From: Bifidobacterium psychraerophilum
GTDB taxonomy: Bacteria > Actinomycetota > Actinomycetes > Actinomycetales > Bifidobacteriaceae
DNA length: 64,000 nt
Assembly (NCBI RefSeq): GCF_000741705.1
Contig: NZ_JGZI01000009.1
Location: forward strand, 310,001-374,000
Direction of reading: 5' to 3'
In this document: piece after piece, positions 36,975 through 46,121 of the stretch
Numbering within the stretch: the first letter of the stretch is position 1
Layout of the letters: every line of letters starts with the position of its first letter
Translations under genes and position numbers: made by a program
The notes under the pieces: generated by a model
Databases searched by the model: none
Told to the model about the DNA's origin: nothing
What the model saw: only the letters and a program-made list of their open reading frames with translations

Positions 36975-38105
36975 CTATTCCGTCTGCGCTTCGGTAGCGC
37001 TGAACCAGTCCATGATGAAAACCGCGTCATGCAGATCAATATAGCCATCCGCGTCAATGGGGGCGTCGATCTGCAGATTCCCCGAAACATGCAACGAGGC
37101 TTGGGCGTATCGGCCACCGGAGGATGGGGGAGGTGATAAACGCAATCTCCCCGACGCTTTCAGATGGGGTTTGCGTTGCGCATCCCGCCGGATCGAGGGC
37201 TGTGTGCCATGCGAGGGTGCTGACTGTGCAGCCTCCCGCACCTGTGGGCGTTCGGAGGTATCGGAGGATGACGGAATCGGCGTCACCGGGTCTGTGACCT
37301 CGCCCGGCTCACGTGGCTGGGCGGAAGGGGTTTCGGATGTTCTTTCCGCATGGTGTTCGGCGCTTGCGCTCGTGGGGGCACCCACGGAAGACCTCTGCGT
37401 CATCTGTGACGCCGTGCCTCCACTTGCGCCCGACAGCTCCTGCCTGATCTCGTCCGGCAGGTCAAGACCCTCGGCATACGGTGATTCAAGCAAGGACTGC
37501 CACCCCTCGAGTGGAAGATAGCCGGATTCCTTGCCCTCACCGACGCGCGAGGCGTAGCCGTGGGCGAGATCATCCACCTTCTCGTTGAACTCGTTGCCCG
37601 CATGTCCCTTGACCCATTTGAACTTCACCGATCCGGATCGGCCCGATATCTCCGCATCGATGGCTTTGATCAGTGGCGCGTTCTTCACGCTCTGCTTCTT
37701 CGAGTTCTTCCAGCCGTTCCGTTTCCAGCCATGCACCCATTTGGTGGAGCAGTTGATCGCGTATTGCGAGTCGCTTTCGATGATCAGATCCTGGGATCCC
37801 GGATGGGCGCGGAGCGCCTGGAGCACGGCGCAGAGTTCACCGATCTGGTTGGTGCCGTTACTCGCACCGCCGGCATCGCTGCCGCCACCCTGATGATCGG
37901 CCCATCCCCAGCCCATCGGTCCGTTCGGATTCCCCAGCGCACTGCCATCCGTGGATACCGTCAGAGGTGAATCCGAACGGACCGTTCGCGACCCGTCGGG
38001 GCCGCTCACCTCTGCTCGGGAAAGACCGCCGGTCTTTCCCGTTGACGCTTCGGCATTCGGATTCCCCAATGCGCTGCCATCCGTCGATACGGTGAGTTCC
38101 CCCAT
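36975..38105 (-). CDS. rnhA: Ribonuclease HI with duplicated first strand and long C-terminal extension
   Basis: 376 residues. Cleaves RNA in RNA-DNA hybrids. The catalytic acidic residues are D in LTVSTDGSALGNPN, E in GELCAVLQAL, D in IIESDSQYA and the later KGHAGNEFNEKVDDLA. The 14-residue strand LTVSTDGSALGNPN occurs twice (residues 4-17 and 48-61), only the second followed by the normal GPMGWGW. After residue 200 is a Ser/Pro/Thr-rich disordered tail, then a short C-terminal block (ASLHVSGNLQIDAPIDADGY) of unknown role. ATG 38105 has AGGAG upstream. E. coli RNase HI is about 155 residues. Confidence 0.92.
   Translation of the reverse strand: MGELTVSTDGSALGNPNAEASTGKTGGLSRAEVSGPDGSRTVRSDSPLTVSTDGSALGNPNGPMGWGWADHQGGGSDAGGASNGTNQIGELCAVLQALRAHPGSQDLIIESDSQYAINCSTKWVHGWKRNGWKNSKKQSVKNAPLIKAIDAEISGRSGSVKFKWVKGHAGNEFNEKVDDLAHGYASRVGEGKESGYLPLEGWQSLLESPYAEGLDLPDEIRQELSGASGGTASQMTQRSSVGAPTSASAEHHAERTSETPSAQPREPGEVTDPVTPIPSSSDTSERPQVREAAQSAPSHGTQPSIRRDAQRKPHLKASGRLRLSPPPSSGGRYAQASLHVSGNLQIDAPIDADGYIDLHDAVFIMDWFSATEAQTE
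37923..38096 (-). repeat. Intragenic duplication in rnhA
   Basis: Two 42-base copies, 38055-38096 and 37923-37964, encode the same 14 residues. They differ at seven positions, all synonymous. A perfect 10-base hairpin (38018-38027 with 38031-38040) lies in the 90-base spacer between them. Confidence 0.9.
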
Positions 38106-38309
38106 GCGTCCAAATCTCCTCGTCTGCTTGCCTGCGGCGACGTCTGCCCGGTGCGGCCCACTGCACTGCTGCGCTGTAGCGCGAGCAGGTGTACCGCCCC
38201 AGGTTCTGACGGTAGCTATATAAAAGGGCCTGCCGTGCGTCTCGGCCTGGTGATGGTACCAGCTTCGAACACGCACACGACAAGCCCTCGGAATCGCTTG
38301 AGGCGCGAA

Positions 38310-39986
38310 TCAGCCTTCCAACGCGGTATCGACGACCTGCGTCGCCTCATCCAGCACGGTGTCCAAGGCCTCGGGGGAGACGAAGGATTCGGCGTATACC
38401 TTGTAGATGTTCTCGGTGCCGGAAGGACGTGCGGCGAACCAGTTGTCCTTCGTGGTGACCTTCAGACCCCCGATCTTGGCGTGATTGCCCGGGGCTTCGG
38501 TCAGCTTTGCGGTGATGTCCTCACCGGCGAGCGTCGAGGCCGTCACCGCGTCACCTGAAAGACCGGCGAATTTCTGCTTCTGTTCGAGTGTGGTCGGTGT
38601 ATCGACCCGCTTGTACCAGCTCTCGCCGAAACGCTGCACCTGCTCCTCATGGAGCTGGGATGGGTTCTTGCCGGTTTTTGCGGTGATTTCGGCGGCCAAC
38701 AGATCCGGGATCAGACCATCCTTATCGGTGGTCCAGACACGACCGTTCTTGCGCAGGAAACTCATGCCGGAGCTTTCCTCGCCACCGAAGGCCACTTCGC
38801 CGCTGAAGAGCGGATCGACGAACCATTTGAATCCGACGGGGACCTCGACGAGTTTGGCGCCGATGGATGCGGCGACACGGTCGATCAGTGAGCTGGAAAC
38901 CAGGGTCTTGCCGATGCCTGCACCCTCGGGCCATCCGGGGCGGTTGCCCGAGAAGAGGTATTCCACGCACACCGCGATGTAGTGGTTCGGGTTCATCACA
39001 CCCGTGCCCGGGCACACGATGCCGTGCCTGTCCGCGTCGGGATCGGTGCCGCCGACGAGGTCGTACTTATCCCATGCGCCGGCGTTGAGCCTGTCGACCA
39101 AACCCTTCATCGCATAGGGGGAGCTGGGATCGATGCGGATCTTCCCATCATGGTCGATGGTCATGAAGCGCCAGGTGGGATCGGTCTCGGGGTTGATGAC
39201 ACCGATGTCCAAACCGTATTTTTCGTTCATCAGCGGCCAGTAGTGGACGCTTGCACCGCCGAGGGGATCGATACCGAGACGGACGCCCGAGGAACGGATC
39301 AGATCGAAATCGATGACGTTCGCCAGATCGGAAACATAGTGCTCGCGGTAATCGAAAGACTCCACGAGTTCGGATTTCACGGCCTGCTCAAAAGGTATGC
39401 GCTTGACCGAACGGTAACCGTCAAGCAGCTCGTTCGCACGGGTGGCGATGGCGTTCGTCGTCTCTTCCGGTGCGGGGCCGCCCGTCGGCGGATCGTATTT
39501 GAACCCGCCATCGGTTGGGGGGTTGTGCGATGGGGTCACCACGATGCCGTCCGCGATATCGGCACCATTGAAACGCTGCGTTCCGTCCGCCGCGCGGTTA
39601 TGCGTCAGAATGGCCTGCGAGATCGTGGGGGTGGGGGTGAAGTCGTCATTGGCGTCGATGCGCACGCGCACGCCGTTGGCGACCAGCACTTCAACCGCGG
39701 TCTTCCATGCGGGAAGGCTCAGCGCATGCGTGTCGCGACCGATGTACAGCGGTCCGCTGATGCCTGCCGCTTTGCGATGCTCGGCAATCGCCTGGGTGAT
39801 GGCTACGATGTGGGCCTCATTGAACGACGTTTTGAGGCTCGAACCTCGGTGACCGGACGTGCCGAAAATCACACGTTGGGCGGCAACCGCGGAGTCGGGG
39901 ACGGCATCGTAGTATTTCCCGATGACGTCGTCGACGTTGATCAGATCTTCCGGGGTGGCGGGTAGTCCCGCATTGTTAGCAACCAT
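38310..39986 (-). CDS. pgm: Phosphoglucomutase (alpha-D-glucose)
   Basis: 558 residues. Interconverts glucose 1- and 6-phosphate, linking glycogen and sugar-nucleotide pathways with central metabolism. The phosphoserine loop is VVTPSHNPP, the metal-binding loop [11 protein letters not shown], the sugar-binding loop [10 protein letters not shown] and the phosphate-binding loop RPSGTEN. All four are intact. I use ATG 39986 ([16 protein letters not shown]), the family start; a longer frame adds 17 hydrophobic residues that do not fit. It is a single gene between rnhA and the lipid kinase, all on the minus strand. Confidence 0.97.
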   Translation of the reverse strand: MVANNAGLPATPEDLINVDDVIGKYYDAVPDSAVAAQRVIFGTSGHRGSSLKTSFNEAHIVAITQAIAEHRKAAGISGPLYIGRDTHALSLPAWKTAVEVLVANGVRVRIDANDDFTPTPTISQAILTHNRAADGTQRFNGADIADGIVVTPSHNPPTDGGFKYDPPTGGPAPEETTNAIATRANELLDGYRSVKRIPFEQAVKSELVESFDYREHYVSDLANVIDFDLIRSSGVRLGIDPLGGASVHYWPLMNEKYGLDIGVINPETDPTWRFMTIDHDGKIRIDPSSPYAMKGLVDRLNAGAWDKYDLVGGTDPDADRHGIVCPGTGVMNPNHYIAVCVEYLFSGNRPGWPEGAGIGKTLVSSSLIDRVAASIGAKLVEVPVGFKWFVDPLFSGEVAFGGEESSGMSFLRKNGRVWTTDKDGLIPDLLAAEITAKTGKNPSQLHEEQVQRFGESWYKRVDTPTTLEQKQKFAGLSGDAVTASTLAGEDITAKLTEAPGNHAKIGGLKVTTKDNWFAARPSGTENIYKVYAESFVSPEALDTVLDEATQVVDTALEG

Positions 39987-40160
39987 GACACTTATGATGC
40001 CACAATTAAAAGACAACAAAAAAACACGCAAATGCACGAAATCTCACATTGCGGCACAGTATTGCTCAGCTTGGCTTCGTCGATTCGGAAACCATAGCGG
40101 ACAGGCGCCTTACTATGCACCGTTCGTGATGTGCGTGCCCGTATGGATGCGGGCAGGGTA

Positions 40161-41264
40161 TCAGCGGGAGTCGGCCTCGGGGACGCGGACGCAGAGTGCA
40201 CGTGCCTCGATGGTGATGGCGATGTGGCGCGTCTCGCCAAGGACATCGCCATCGACCTGTGCCAAGGCGGGTTTCTCAAGTCGCAGCTCGGCCTTGGGCC
40301 CTTGCATCTGCTCGATGGTCGAATTCGTGGACAGGGGACTCTGCTTCGCTTTGCCGGTGATCGTCTGGTGAACCACATCCCCGAAAAGATTCGCCCAGCC
40401 GATCAGCCCGCCGGAGGTGTCGATGATTTCGAAATCCAACAGACCGTCGTCGAATGAGGCTTCCGGCATCAGCGAGAATCCCGGGATCTCACCGCAGTTG
40501 CCCGCCATGAAGGTTCTGAACGACAGGTCGGAGACCGAATGATCGTTGCCCTCGCTGTCAGTGAGGCTCAGGGAGGCTTTGAACTTGGGTGCGAAAAGAT
40601 GCTTGACCCCACTGACGAAATATGCCAGCCAACTGATGTTCTTCTTCAATGTGGGATCGGTGTCGTCGATCATCAAGGCATCAAAGCCGATGCCGGCAAT
40701 AATAAGGAAACCGTGCTTGTGGTCGGGCTCATCGGCATCGAGGAGGGCCACCCTGCCCATGTCTATCTGACGTGAACCGTGGGAGGTCGCCACGGCCAGG
40801 GCCGCGTCGACATCGTCCACGGGAATGCCCACATTGCGCGCGAATAGATTGCCGGTACCGATGGGGATGATGCCCATCGCATGATCGGTGGCGGCCAGCG
40901 CGCTGGCGACGGTGCGCACCGTGCCGTCACCTCCGACCGCGACCACCACTTCCGCACCCGCATCCAACGCCTCCCTCGCACACTCGGAACCGTCCTTTTC
41001 AAGTGTGGTCTCACTGAAATGGACGTCGTCGATGCCTTTGGCCGAGCAGTATTCGATGATGTGCTGCCTGAGTTCCTCGGCACGCGGTTTCGAAGGATTG
41101 ATCACAAAGGCATACTGGACCTGATCATCGTTCCGTTGGGCTTCGTACCGCGTCCGTTTGCGGCGTTTGGCATCGCGGAGGAGGAATACGATCACGACGA
41201 GAATGATGATAAGCGCGACACAGGCACTCAGGGCTATGATCGCAGAAGTCGGCATGCCATCCAT
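40161..41264 (-). CDS. Diacylglycerol kinase-like lipid kinase, membrane anchored
   Basis: About 367 residues. An N-terminal helix (SAIIALSACVALIIILVVIV) anchors a cytoplasmic DAGK catalytic domain with the nucleotide loop VGGDGTVRTVASALA, GTGNLFARN and the downstream FEIIDTSG segment. Members phosphorylate diacylglycerol or related lipids, recycling lipid in the membrane; YegS/BmrU relatives have other lipid substrates, so the exact one is open. The start is ATG 41264 or GTG 41276. Confidence 0.88.
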   Translation of the reverse strand: MDGMPTSAIIALSACVALIIILVVIVFLLRDAKRRKRTRYEAQRNDDQVQYAFVINPSKPRAEELRQHIIEYCSAKGIDDVHFSETTLEKDGSECAREALDAGAEVVVAVGGDGTVRTVASALAATDHAMGIIPIGTGNLFARNVGIPVDDVDAALAVATSHGSRQIDMGRVALLDADEPDHKHGFLIIAGIGFDALMIDDTDPTLKKNISWLAYFVSGVKHLFAPKFKASLSLTDSEGNDHSVSDLSFRTFMAGNCGEIPGFSLMPEASFDDGLLDFEIIDTSGGLIGWANLFGDVVHQTITGKAKQSPLSTNSTIEQMQGPKAELRLEKPALAQVDGDVLGETRHIAITIEARALCVRVPEADSR

Positions 41265-41430
41265 TGTGATATCCACCGCCCCGGTAGTGGCGGCACTCAG
41301 CCAAACATGAACGAATCCTGCACGATTTGTGGGAAGACCTCATCTCCGTGGACCGATGCACGCTCGGCAAAGCGCGCTGCCGCCACCAGGACGCGGCTTG
41401 GTGTCTCCTTGGAGCATTAGGCTTGGGGGC

Positions 41431-42717
41431 ATGCTTGATATCCAATTTATTCGTGAACATACCGATGTCGTCAAGGAATCGCAGCGTAAACGCGGCGAAT
41501 CCGTAGAGCTGGTCGACGAGGTGCTGAATTCCGACGCGGCACGCCGTGACGCGCTCAAGGATTTCGAAAGCACCCGCGCCCAGCAGAAGACCATCGGCAA
41601 GAAGGTCGCCGCGGCGCCCGCCGATCAGAAGGCAGCGTTGATCGCAGAGACGAAGGAACTCGCCGCAAAGGTCGGCGAATACAAATCCGCCGCGGATTCG
41701 GCCTCCGAGACCTTCACCACGGCGATGTGGAAACTCAGCAATATCGTCGAGGACGCCGCTCCCGAAGGTGGCGAGGACGATTACGTCGTGGTCAAGAAGG
41801 TCGGTACGCCGCGCGATTTCGCCGCTGAGGGTTTTGAGCCGAAGAACCATCTTGACCTGGGCGTCGGGGTCGCGGGCATTGATATGCGCCGTGGTGTGAA
41901 GGTATCGGGCTCGCGCTTCTACTTCCTGCGCGGCGCTATCGCCCGTATGGAAATCGCCATGTTGACGATGGCCGTCGACCATGCGGAGACCAAGGGCTTC
42001 GTAACGACGATCACACCCACGCTCGTCAGGCCTGAAGTCATGGCGGGAACAGGATTCCTGAATTCGCACGCAGATGAGATCTATCGTCTTCGCGAGCCAG
42101 ATGAGCAGTATCTGGTCGGGACTTCGGAGGTCGCGCTCGCAGGCATGCATGAGAACGAGATTCTCGATCTGGGCAATGGTCCTCTGCGTTACTGCGGATG
42201 GTCAAGCTGCTACAGGCGTGAGGCGGGAGCCGCTGGGAAAGACACCGTGGGCATCATCCGCGTGCATCAGTTCAACAAGGTTGAGATGTTCGTGTACTGC
42301 CGTCAGGAGGATTCCCTCGATCAGCATCAGCAGTTGCTGGGGATGGAACAGGAGATGCTGGCGAAGGTCGAGGTGCCGTACCGCATCATCGACACCGCCG
42401 CAGGTGATCTGGGTTCTTCGGCCGCACGCAAATTCGACTGCGAGGCTTGGGTGCCGACCCAGGAACGCTACCGCGAGCTGACCTCCACTTCCAATTGCAC
42501 GGAATACCAGGCGAGACGCCTCAATATCCGCGAGCGTCAGGAAGAGGGAGGCACCAGGCCTGTTGCGACGCTGAACGGCACACTCGCCACCACCCGCTGG
42601 CTGGTCTCGATTATGGAGAACCATCAGCAGAAGGATGGCTCGATCACTATTCCCAAGGCGATGCAGCCCTATATGGGCGGCCGTGAGGTCATCGAGCCAA
42701 CCGCCTGGGAGGCCTGA
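41431..42717 (+). CDS. serS: Seryl-tRNA synthetase
   Basis: 428-residue class II synthetase charging tRNA-Ser. The N-terminal coiled-coil arm (about 30-105, MLDIQFIREHTDVVKESQ then KDFESTRAQQKTIGKKV) grips the long variable arm of tRNA-Ser. Motif 2 is SSCYRREAGAAGKDT and motif 3 PAGGMG-type region GTLATTRW. GGGGG lies before ATG 41431. A tRNA-Ser gene lies 114 bases downstream, a suggestive but possibly chance pairing. Confidence 0.97.
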   Translation: MLDIQFIREHTDVVKESQRKRGESVELVDEVLNSDAARRDALKDFESTRAQQKTIGKKVAAAPADQKAALIAETKELAAKVGEYKSAADSASETFTTAMWKLSNIVEDAAPEGGEDDYVVVKKVGTPRDFAAEGFEPKNHLDLGVGVAGIDMRRGVKVSGSRFYFLRGAIARMEIAMLTMAVDHAETKGFVTTITPTLVRPEVMAGTGFLNSHADEIYRLREPDEQYLVGTSEVALAGMHENEILDLGNGPLRYCGWSSCYRREAGAAGKDTVGIIRVHQFNKVEMFVYCRQEDSLDQHQQLLGMEQEMLAKVEVPYRIIDTAAGDLGSSAARKFDCEAWVPTQERYRELTSTSNCTEYQARRLNIRERQEEGGTRPVATLNGTLATTRWLVSIMENHQQKDGSITIPKAMQPYMGGREVIEPTAWEA

Positions 42718-42830
42718 GCCGCCGGAGCCGGACGCACCACGTTTCACGACGTGCGGCGTTTGGCAAAATCGCGTAGGCGGGTTTATGATGAAACTCGTGC
42801 CTGAGGGCTGTGTTGCCCGGCAGGCGCCAT

Positions 42831-42913
42831 GGACGGGTGTCTGAGCGGTCTAAAGAGACGGTCTTGAAAACCGTTGAGCGAAAGCTCCGCGAGTTCGAAT
42901 CTCGCCCCGTCCG
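42831..42913 (+). tRNA. tRNA-Ser (anticodon TGA)
   Basis: GGACGGG (42831-42837) pairs with CCCGTCC (42906-42912), discriminator G at 42913; CCA is not encoded. The anticodon loop CTTGAAA gives TGA (reads UCA codons). The long variable arm is present. A strong terminator starts six bases on. Confidence 0.96.
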
Positions 42914-42918
42914 CATTC

Positions 42919-42951
42919 AAGGGTTTTGGACTTCGGTCCAAAACCCTTTTC
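42919..42951 (+). terminator. Intrinsic terminator of tRNA-Ser
   Basis: Arms 42919-42931 and 42936-42948 pair perfectly over 13 bases with a TTCG tetraloop, followed by TT and C. Confidence 0.95.
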
Positions 42952-43316
42952 TCATTTCCGGGTCCATATGATTGCCCATCGATGAGCCGAGCCCTCTCTG
43001 AAATAAACCATTAATAAAGCACCGTCGCTTCGTAACTACTCCGTAACAGTGTGACCGCGATTCAAGCCCCGCCCTCTGCAAGAATTCAAATCACAGACGG
43101 CAATAGGGTGTGTGCACCGTTCTCAACAGGGGGTTCACGGGCGATGCGGGGTGATGGGCAGTATGCGTTCACCGTCGCTCCCAAAGGGCTTGATACCGAG
43201 GTACGGAGCGCAGCCCGGAGGGCTGGGGCCGGGTGGAACCCCGCATGAGCCGTCTGCATGGAATGGTCCGCACGAGACCGTCTGCACAGAATCGTCCATA
43301 CAGAATCGGGGTCACG
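42952..43316 (+). promoter_or_regulatory. Long intergenic leader before the kinase-permease-phospho-lyase operon
   Basis: 365 bases hold no credible gene. It contains direct repeats such as CGTAAC (twice near 43030-43047) and ACAGAATCG (twice near 43285-43308), and a GC-rich segment near 43200-43246 with complementary blocks (GCAGCCC, GGGCTG) that could fold. A promoter and GntR operator are expected here, but I cannot name either with confidence. Confidence 0.4.
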
Positions 43317-44384
43317 ATGTCAGAAGTTATGCGTGTGCTTGATGAACCGGAGCAATCCGTCAGTCTCAATGCATTCAGCGATCTGAAGAAGGGGAACCCT
43401 GCGCCATACTGGCTCTTCCGAGGGGTGTGCGCATGCTGGGGGCTTGACACCGCGACTACCACACTGGATCTGATCACGGTTTCGGAAAACGCCACCTTCC
43501 TATTGCGCATAGACGGGGCCGACGAAGGCGTTGTCAGGGTATCCCAGCCGGGATATGTCGGCGGGCCGGAAGCGGTGGCGTCGGAGATCCTATGGCTGAA
43601 CGCCCTGCACGACGTCGATGGGGTGAATCTGATCAACCCGGTGCCGACCATCCGTGGCACCTTCGTCGGTACGGTGCGCGACGGCAACGGTGTGGGCTGG
43701 ACGGTCATCTCCACGAAATTCGTCAAGGGGACCGTGCTGGAGGACATGGACAACCCGGCACCGTATTACACCACCATCGGCGCTTGGGCCGCCAAATTCC
43801 ACGAGCATTCCCGCCACTGGAAGCAGCCCAGGGGATTCAAACGCTTCAACTGGGACATCTCCGATATGGTGGGGCCTTCGCCTCGCTGGGGCAGGTGGGA
43901 GAACGCCGATCTCAACGATGATGAGCGCGCGTTATGCGAACAGGCATTGTGGAAGGCGATGGATGTGGTGATGAAGACGCCACGCACGCAGCAGACCTGG
44001 GGTCTGATTCACGCCGATCTGCGTCCCTCCAACATCATCAAAGGGGAGGATGGCACGCTGACCATCATCGATTTCGACGATGCCGGATACAGCTGGTACC
44101 TCTATGACTACGCCTCCTCCCTGAGTTTCATTGAACACATGCCCTACGCACCTGAACTCGCGAAATCCTGGGTCAAGGGATACACGGAGGTATCCGGGGC
44201 TTTCAGTGGTGCACAGCTTGAGGTGATGTCCGCCCTGTCGATGATCCGTCGTCTGCAGATGCTCGGATGGACGACCAATCACCGTGAGGATGCACTTCCC
44301 GAGGAGCTGGCCACCACACAGGCCAGCGGATCCGTGCAATGCGCCCGCAACTATCTCGGAAATTCCCTGTGGTTGCTTCAGTGA
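43317..44384 (+). CDS. APH-family small-molecule kinase (predicted amino-alcohol kinase)
   Basis: 355 residues of the APH/choline-kinase fold. The catalytic loop is LIHADLRPSNII (H232, D234, N239) and the metal Asp is D252 in IIDFDDAGY. The ATP-binding N-lobe has FLLRIDGADEGVVRVSQP. The nearest recognisable relatives are hydroxylysine kinase and homoserine or ethanolamine kinase-like proteins, not antibiotic resistance enzymes. The next genes are an amine permease and a phospho-lyase-type PLP enzyme, so the job is probably phosphorylating an amino alcohol before phosphate elimination. ATG 43317 has GGGG upstream; a frame extension to 43233 is not supported. Confidence 0.82.
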   Translation: MSEVMRVLDEPEQSVSLNAFSDLKKGNPAPYWLFRGVCACWGLDTATTTLDLITVSENATFLLRIDGADEGVVRVSQPGYVGGPEAVASEILWLNALHDVDGVNLINPVPTIRGTFVGTVRDGNGVGWTVISTKFVKGTVLEDMDNPAPYYTTIGAWAAKFHEHSRHWKQPRGFKRFNWDISDMVGPSPRWGRWENADLNDDERALCEQALWKAMDVVMKTPRTQQTWGLIHADLRPSNIIKGEDGTLTIIDFDDAGYSWYLYDYASSLSFIEHMPYAPELAKSWVKGYTEVSGAFSGAQLEVMSALSMIRRLQMLGWTTNHREDALPEELATTQASGSVQCARNYLGNSLWLLQ

Positions 44385-44531
44385 GGGGATTGCCGGCTCT
44401 CCCGGGCGGCATCCCTCATGACGGCGGCGGGCAATCCTCGGCGTCCTCCAACGGTCCGGCATCAATGAGCGTCGATGCGCGGCTACTCCAACACAACAGC
44501 AGTGACTACAAGAGCAGGGGAAGGTGAAGGC

Positions 44532-46031
44532 ATGTCGACAACAGTGAGCGAAGACACGTCAAAAGGCCTCGGTGGCGTCACATACGTGACCACCGATAAG
44601 GATTACTTCAAGAAACGGCAACTGAAGCGGACCACAGGTGCATTCGGACTGTGGGCAATAGGTATCTCGGCCGTGATCTCCGGTGATTTCTCCGGTTGGA
44701 ACGGAGGCATCGCCCAGGCGGGCTGGGGCGGTATGCTGATCGCCGCGCTGGTGGTCTACACGATGTATGTGCTGATGCTCAATGCGATCAGTGAGATGGC
44801 CTCGGCCATGCCCCACACGGGTGGGGCGTATTCCTTCGCCAGGGCCGCCATGGGTCCTTGGGGAGGGTTCTTCACCGGATTGGCCGAAACGATTGAATAT
44901 GTGATGACGGCTGCCGTCGTCGTCTATTTCTCATCCGCCTACGCCGACGCGATCCTCTCCGACCTGGTCGGATACTCTCTTGACGCCCACGGTCTGATGT
45001 GGGTCTGGTGGCTTGCGCTCTATGTGATATTCGTGGCGATCAACTGGGCTGGTGCCGAGACCTCATTCCGTTTCGCGCAGATCGTGTCGATAGCCGCCTT
45101 GGCGATCGTGGCCATTTTCGGCATCGGTGCCTTTATCGCGGGCAAAGTCGATTTCGGCAGCCTGCTGAATATCGCACCCACTGCTGGTGGCTCGGCATTC
45201 CTTCCCTTCGGAGTGGGTGCCATCTTCTACGCGATGCCTTTCGCGATGTGGCTGTTCCTTGGCATAGAGCAGCTTCCTTTGGCGGCTGAGGAAGTCAGGG
45301 AACCTGAGCGCAACATTCCGAAGTCCTCGCGTCTGTGCATCTTCACGCTTGGCCTTTCCGCCCTGATCATCGTCTTCCTCAATCCTGCCGTTGTGGGCTC
45401 CAAAGCGCTCGCCGCTTCCGACGAACCGCTTCTGGATGGGTACCGTGCCATTCTGCCGGGCAATCTTGCGGCTGTGCTGTCAGCCTTCGCGCTGATCGGT
45501 CTGCTCGCCTCGGTGCAGGGCATCATGTTCGCCTATGGACGCAATCTCTACTCGCTGTCCCGTGCCGGTTACTATCCGGCCTTCCTCTCGCTCACCGGCA
45601 AGAAGAAGACGCCGTATTGGGGTCTGATCGTTGGCGCCGTCTTTGGGTTCGCAGCCCTGTTCATCGTCGCGTATGGTGGTCAAGGAGCAGGTTCCGTGGT
45701 GTTGAACATCGCGGTGTGGGGTGCGGTGCTCGCGTACCTGTTGCAGATGATCTCCTATGTGATACTGCGTAAGCGCATGCCGAACATCAAGAGACCATTC
45801 GTCAGCAGATTCGGCGTCCCCGGCGCGGTGATAGCGGGACTTGTCTCTTTGGTGATCTTCATAGCCGTGCTGCTCAACCCTGATTATCGTCTGGCCGTGT
45901 ATGTGATGGTCGTGATCTATGCGATCGCTCTGGTGTTCTTCGCGGCGTATGGACGCAAGCATCTTGTACTCTCACCGGAGGAGGAGTTCGCGGCATCAGG
46001 AGGGGAAGCGGTGTATAAAACCGAAGAGTAG
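44532..46031 (+). CDS. APC-family amine permease, ethanolamine-permease-like
   Basis: 499 residues with twelve predicted helices. Helix 1 reads AIGISAVISGDFSGWNGGIA, and the segment following is MPHTGGAYSFARAAMGPWGG; both blocks strongly resemble the ethanolamine permease (Eat/TIGR00908) subfamily from memory. Residues AEEVREPERNIPKSSRLC in the cytoplasmic loop are also typical. AAGGTGAAGG precedes ATG 44532, 147 bases after the kinase stop. Amino acid or hydroxylysine uptake cannot be excluded. Confidence 0.85.
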   Translation: MSTTVSEDTSKGLGGVTYVTTDKDYFKKRQLKRTTGAFGLWAIGISAVISGDFSGWNGGIAQAGWGGMLIAALVVYTMYVLMLNAISEMASAMPHTGGAYSFARAAMGPWGGFFTGLAETIEYVMTAAVVVYFSSAYADAILSDLVGYSLDAHGLMWVWWLALYVIFVAINWAGAETSFRFAQIVSIAALAIVAIFGIGAFIAGKVDFGSLLNIAPTAGGSAFLPFGVGAIFYAMPFAMWLFLGIEQLPLAAEEVREPERNIPKSSRLCIFTLGLSALIIVFLNPAVVGSKALAASDEPLLDGYRAILPGNLAAVLSAFALIGLLASVQGIMFAYGRNLYSLSRAGYYPAFLSLTGKKKTPYWGLIVGAVFGFAALFIVAYGGQGAGSVVLNIAVWGAVLAYLLQMISYVILRKRMPNIKRPFVSRFGVPGAVIAGLVSLVIFIAVLLNPDYRLAVYVMVVIYAIALVFFAAYGRKHLVLSPEEEFAASGGEAVYKTEE

Positions 46032-46121
46032 ACATCATCCGATGTGTGAGCGGTGCATGAGATGCGTCTGCCGCGCAACGATGATCATGATTTGCAATAC
46101 CAACGAGACAGAGAAGGCAAC

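Noticed and set aside
36975-37110. Dockerin-like repeat at the C-terminus of RNase HI (DADGYIDLHD)
   Set aside because: Only one half-motif is present in a cytoplasmic protein, with no cohesin system; the likeness is probably chance.
42831-42913. Second tRNA-Ser as the edge of a genomic island carrying the kinase operon
   Set aside because: Codon use and base composition of the operon resemble the neighbours, and no integrase, attachment repeat or mobile gene is seen.
43222-43240. T-box-like stretch GGGTGGAACCCCGC in the leader of the kinase operon
   Set aside because: It misses the invariant TGGNACCGCG by one base, no Stem I specifier loop or terminator/antiterminator pair is visible, and the downstream genes are not for amino acid or tRNA synthesis.
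43317-44384. Aminoglycoside resistance kinase
   Set aside because: The fold is APH-like, but context (amine permease, phospho-lyase) and local motifs fit a metabolic amino-alcohol kinase.
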